DNA of 64,000 bases from Cryptomeria japonica (Eukaryota > Streptophyta > Pinopsida > Cupressales > Cupressaceae), in the NCBI RefSeq assembly GCF_030272615.1, contig NC_081411.1, forward strand, positions 825,402,397 through 825,466,396. Direction: 5' to 3'. Shown here one piece after another: positions 62,077 to 64,000 of this stretch. The notes beneath the pieces are model-generated. The model was not told where the DNA came from. It did no database searches and saw only the letters and a program-made list of their open reading frames with translations. Every line of letters starts with the position of its first letter. The first letter of the stretch is position 1. Position numbers and translations under genes: made by a program.

Positions 62077-62420
62077 TTGGTCCCGATAGGTTGTTTGGTT
62101 TCTGGTTGGTTAGATCATGATGATCTGGTATGCTCTGGTATCTTTTGGCTTATGGAATTGGCTTAGACTTTCTATTCATGCTACTTAGGACATGTTCATT
62201 CAGTTGGTTTTGATTTGGTGATCATATGCTATCCTATATGCTGGTAAGTTTGGTTTGTTGATCCGGTGAGGGTTTCATCGGCAGAGGTTTTTTGAAGATC
62301 TTCTGATATTATGCATAAGTGTTGTTGGTGTGGCTTCTAGTATGGATTCATGATGCTAATGGTGATTGTGTTTGAGACTTGGTTGATTGGGATCATTTCT
62401 TTAGCATGTGTGGACCTAAA
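62077..62420 (+). repeat. Fragment of a G-like LTR
   Basis: Shares clear similarity with the middle of the G LTR, for example TGTTGGTGTGGCTTCTAG and CATTTCTTTAGCATG followed by GTGGACC, but it is much more diverged. It is the old sequence into which E inserted, truncated on the right by the next LTR at 62421. Confidence 0.65.
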
Positions 62421-64000
62421 TGTTAGACACAATGCACCACTGAGAAGGGGGTGAATCAATGGTTCTCAAAGTTTTCCCTTTAAAAATCCTATGTGAGTAT
62501 ACTAGTTAATAGATCTAACTGAATGCAAACTTACTGGTTAGTGAGGAGACTAATCATAAATGCATTCACACATAAAGGGACATCCCATAACACTAGCATA
62601 TATGAAAATAATCCAAGATGGGAAAAACCTCGGTGAGAAATGTTGCTGGAGACTACTGCTCCAATCCAACCTCACAATCAATCTCTGATTACAATGTTTA
62701 GGGAACCAACCCAAGGAGCACCAACCCCTAATTTTAGGGCACCAACCCAAGGAGCACCAACCCAAGGAGCTACAACCCCTGTATCAAGCTTCAACTTAGT
62801 GAATACAAAGACATATTTTGATACCAAAGTTATCTTCTTGTTACAAATGAATTTTGTAACTCTTCTTCAAATCTCTCTGCTAGCTCTCTTATCCAGTCCA
62901 CTATTGGTTCTCTCTTTTGGTTGCCGCTTCTCTCTGCTACTCTACTACTCTCCACTAGTACTACACTCTGTCAATTATATGCCTACCTTCTCTGTAGTCT
63001 TTTGCACTTCTTCTCTGTCGATATGGACACTACCATTTTTCTCACTATTTCTGATTGAACACTTCAACCTGGTTCTGCCTCACACTCGGTCTCTTTTATT
63101 TTTCCTTGATGAGAACTTGACTGATTTATCTTTTCATGTAGAAACACTCTCTCATATAGCGGAAATACTCTCTCCTTCAGTAGCACCCTACAATGATTTT
63201 GGCTTGCATATTTATAACCTGGTTTTTCCACCAAAATCCAATTCAAATTTCAGGCAGTTAGGGTTTCCTCATCAACCTTGAGGCAAACCAAATCCAATCA
63301 GATCTCATTTGATATGACCTCCAAGACAACTATTTGCACATCACCACCATTAACGTGCCTTCCAATACATGTTATCTAAACTTAGAAAACATGGTCTTGT
63401 ATCTCGACCTACATCTATCAAAACACCATAAATATCTCATTTGTTTCATTCTCGAAGTCCTCCTACAATCTAATTTCCCTTGCTTCAATTCAGGTGTCAA
63501 CAACTCCCTGATCGTTCTCTATCATTCACTCTTCCTCAAGTCGCACTTCTTTGATCTGATCCATAAATCCCATGCTTCATATTAAATGCACAACTGTAGA
63601 AACACCTATCTCTACAAAACACTCCATCAACCTCTGTGATCTTACCACTTCACCTCCTTGTGGCATCCATGTCGCCATCCATCTCAGCTTAGACCTTTGT
63701 GTCGGCTAGACTCGGTGATTGACAATCGACACACAATCGGTCCTTCCTTTTTGTCAGTTAAACCCTCAAACCAATTTGTCATCAACCTTGCACTCTGCTT
63801 CTCTTTCAGTGGAACACTCAACCAATCAGCACTCTTGCTAACCTACCTTATGTACATCTTCATCAAATGGGAGTATTCTACATCTGCACCTTTTCCATAT
63901 TACTGGTGGACATACATACTAGTAAACACTCTTGATGACACCATGTCATCAACCTTCAACTGACTCCATATTCAATCCAGCCATCACCCTCTATCTACAT
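62421..64000 (-). repeat. LTR of an E-related element in reverse orientation, runs off the window
   Basis: Begins TGTTAGACACAATG, the reverse of an E-like LTR end (CATTGTGTCTAACA against CATTGTGTCCAACA). It goes on with CACTGAGAAGGGGGTGAATC, GGGAAAAACCTCGGTGAG, and the repeated CACCAACCCAAGGAGC phrase (62707-62768), the inverse of the E phrase at 61705-61785. The 213-residue frame at 62640-63281 and the others here lie within the LTR, show no motif and are unlikely to be genes. The E LTR is about 1.7 kb, so this LTR probably ends just beyond the window. Confidence 0.65.

Noticed and set aside
62640-63281. 213-codon ORF near the right edge
   Set aside because: It lies inside an inverted LTR, has low-complexity repeats (GAPT/PTQ) from the LTR tandem phrase at its start and shows no domain.

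Overview
This is a repeat-rich stretch of a plant nuclear genome, and I found no cellular gene, tRNA or rRNA in it. Everything recognisable is LTR retrotransposon sequence: Ty1/copia and Ty3/gypsy pol genes of plant type, primer-binding sites of the plant initiator-Met type (TGGTATCAGAGC), and TG...CA long terminal repeats. The depth of nesting, the large LTRs and the decay suggest a large-genome seed plant. A gymnosperm is my guess from the style of the elements, but the sequence does not prove it.

Layout, left to right. (A) 1-10236, minus strand: a Ty3/gypsy element of the Tat-like type with a second RNase H. Its 5' LTR is at 9447-10236 and its 3' LTR lies beyond the left edge. It interrupts element I. 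(I) 10242-12684, minus strand: the 5' part of another LTR element, with an unrecognised ORF at about 10242-11010 and an LTR whose outer end is at 12684. (E) From 12685 to 62076, plus strand: a Sirevirus-like Ty1/copia element split into five pieces by later insertions. Its gag start is at 12685-13395, its gag end plus pol at 38202-42275, and its 3' LTR is in three pieces (42501-43410, 50174-50456, 61543-62076).

Insertions inside E: (D) 13396-25924, minus strand, a pol-less LTR element with a long extra ORF ('ORF2'). D is itself interrupted by (B) 17482-25149, a complete but decayed minus-strand copia with 5-bp target-site duplications. (L) 25925-38201, plus strand, a LARD-like element with LTRs of up to 4.7 kb and a non-coding interior, its left end lost in a deletion. 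(F) 43411-50168, plus strand, a second copy of the D family, complete, with ORF1 (coiled coil plus zinc knuckles) and ORF2 (about 1,130 codons). (G) 50457-61537, plus strand, another copia, interrupted by (C) 53685-57844, a 4.2-kb solo LTR of the L family in reverse orientation. To the right of E are a fragment of a G-like LTR (62077-62420) and the start of an inverted E-like LTR running off the window (62421-64000).

No element looks able to move by itself now: every pol carries stops or frameshifts. The most interesting objects are the D/F family, which lacks pol but keeps a conserved ORF of about 1,130 codons that I cannot assign, and the L family, whose giant LTRs carry a GC-rich, hairpin-forming block. 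D/F share the primer site, polypurine tracts and gag C-terminal style of the Sirevirus-like host E, so they may be parasites of that kind of element; this is inference.
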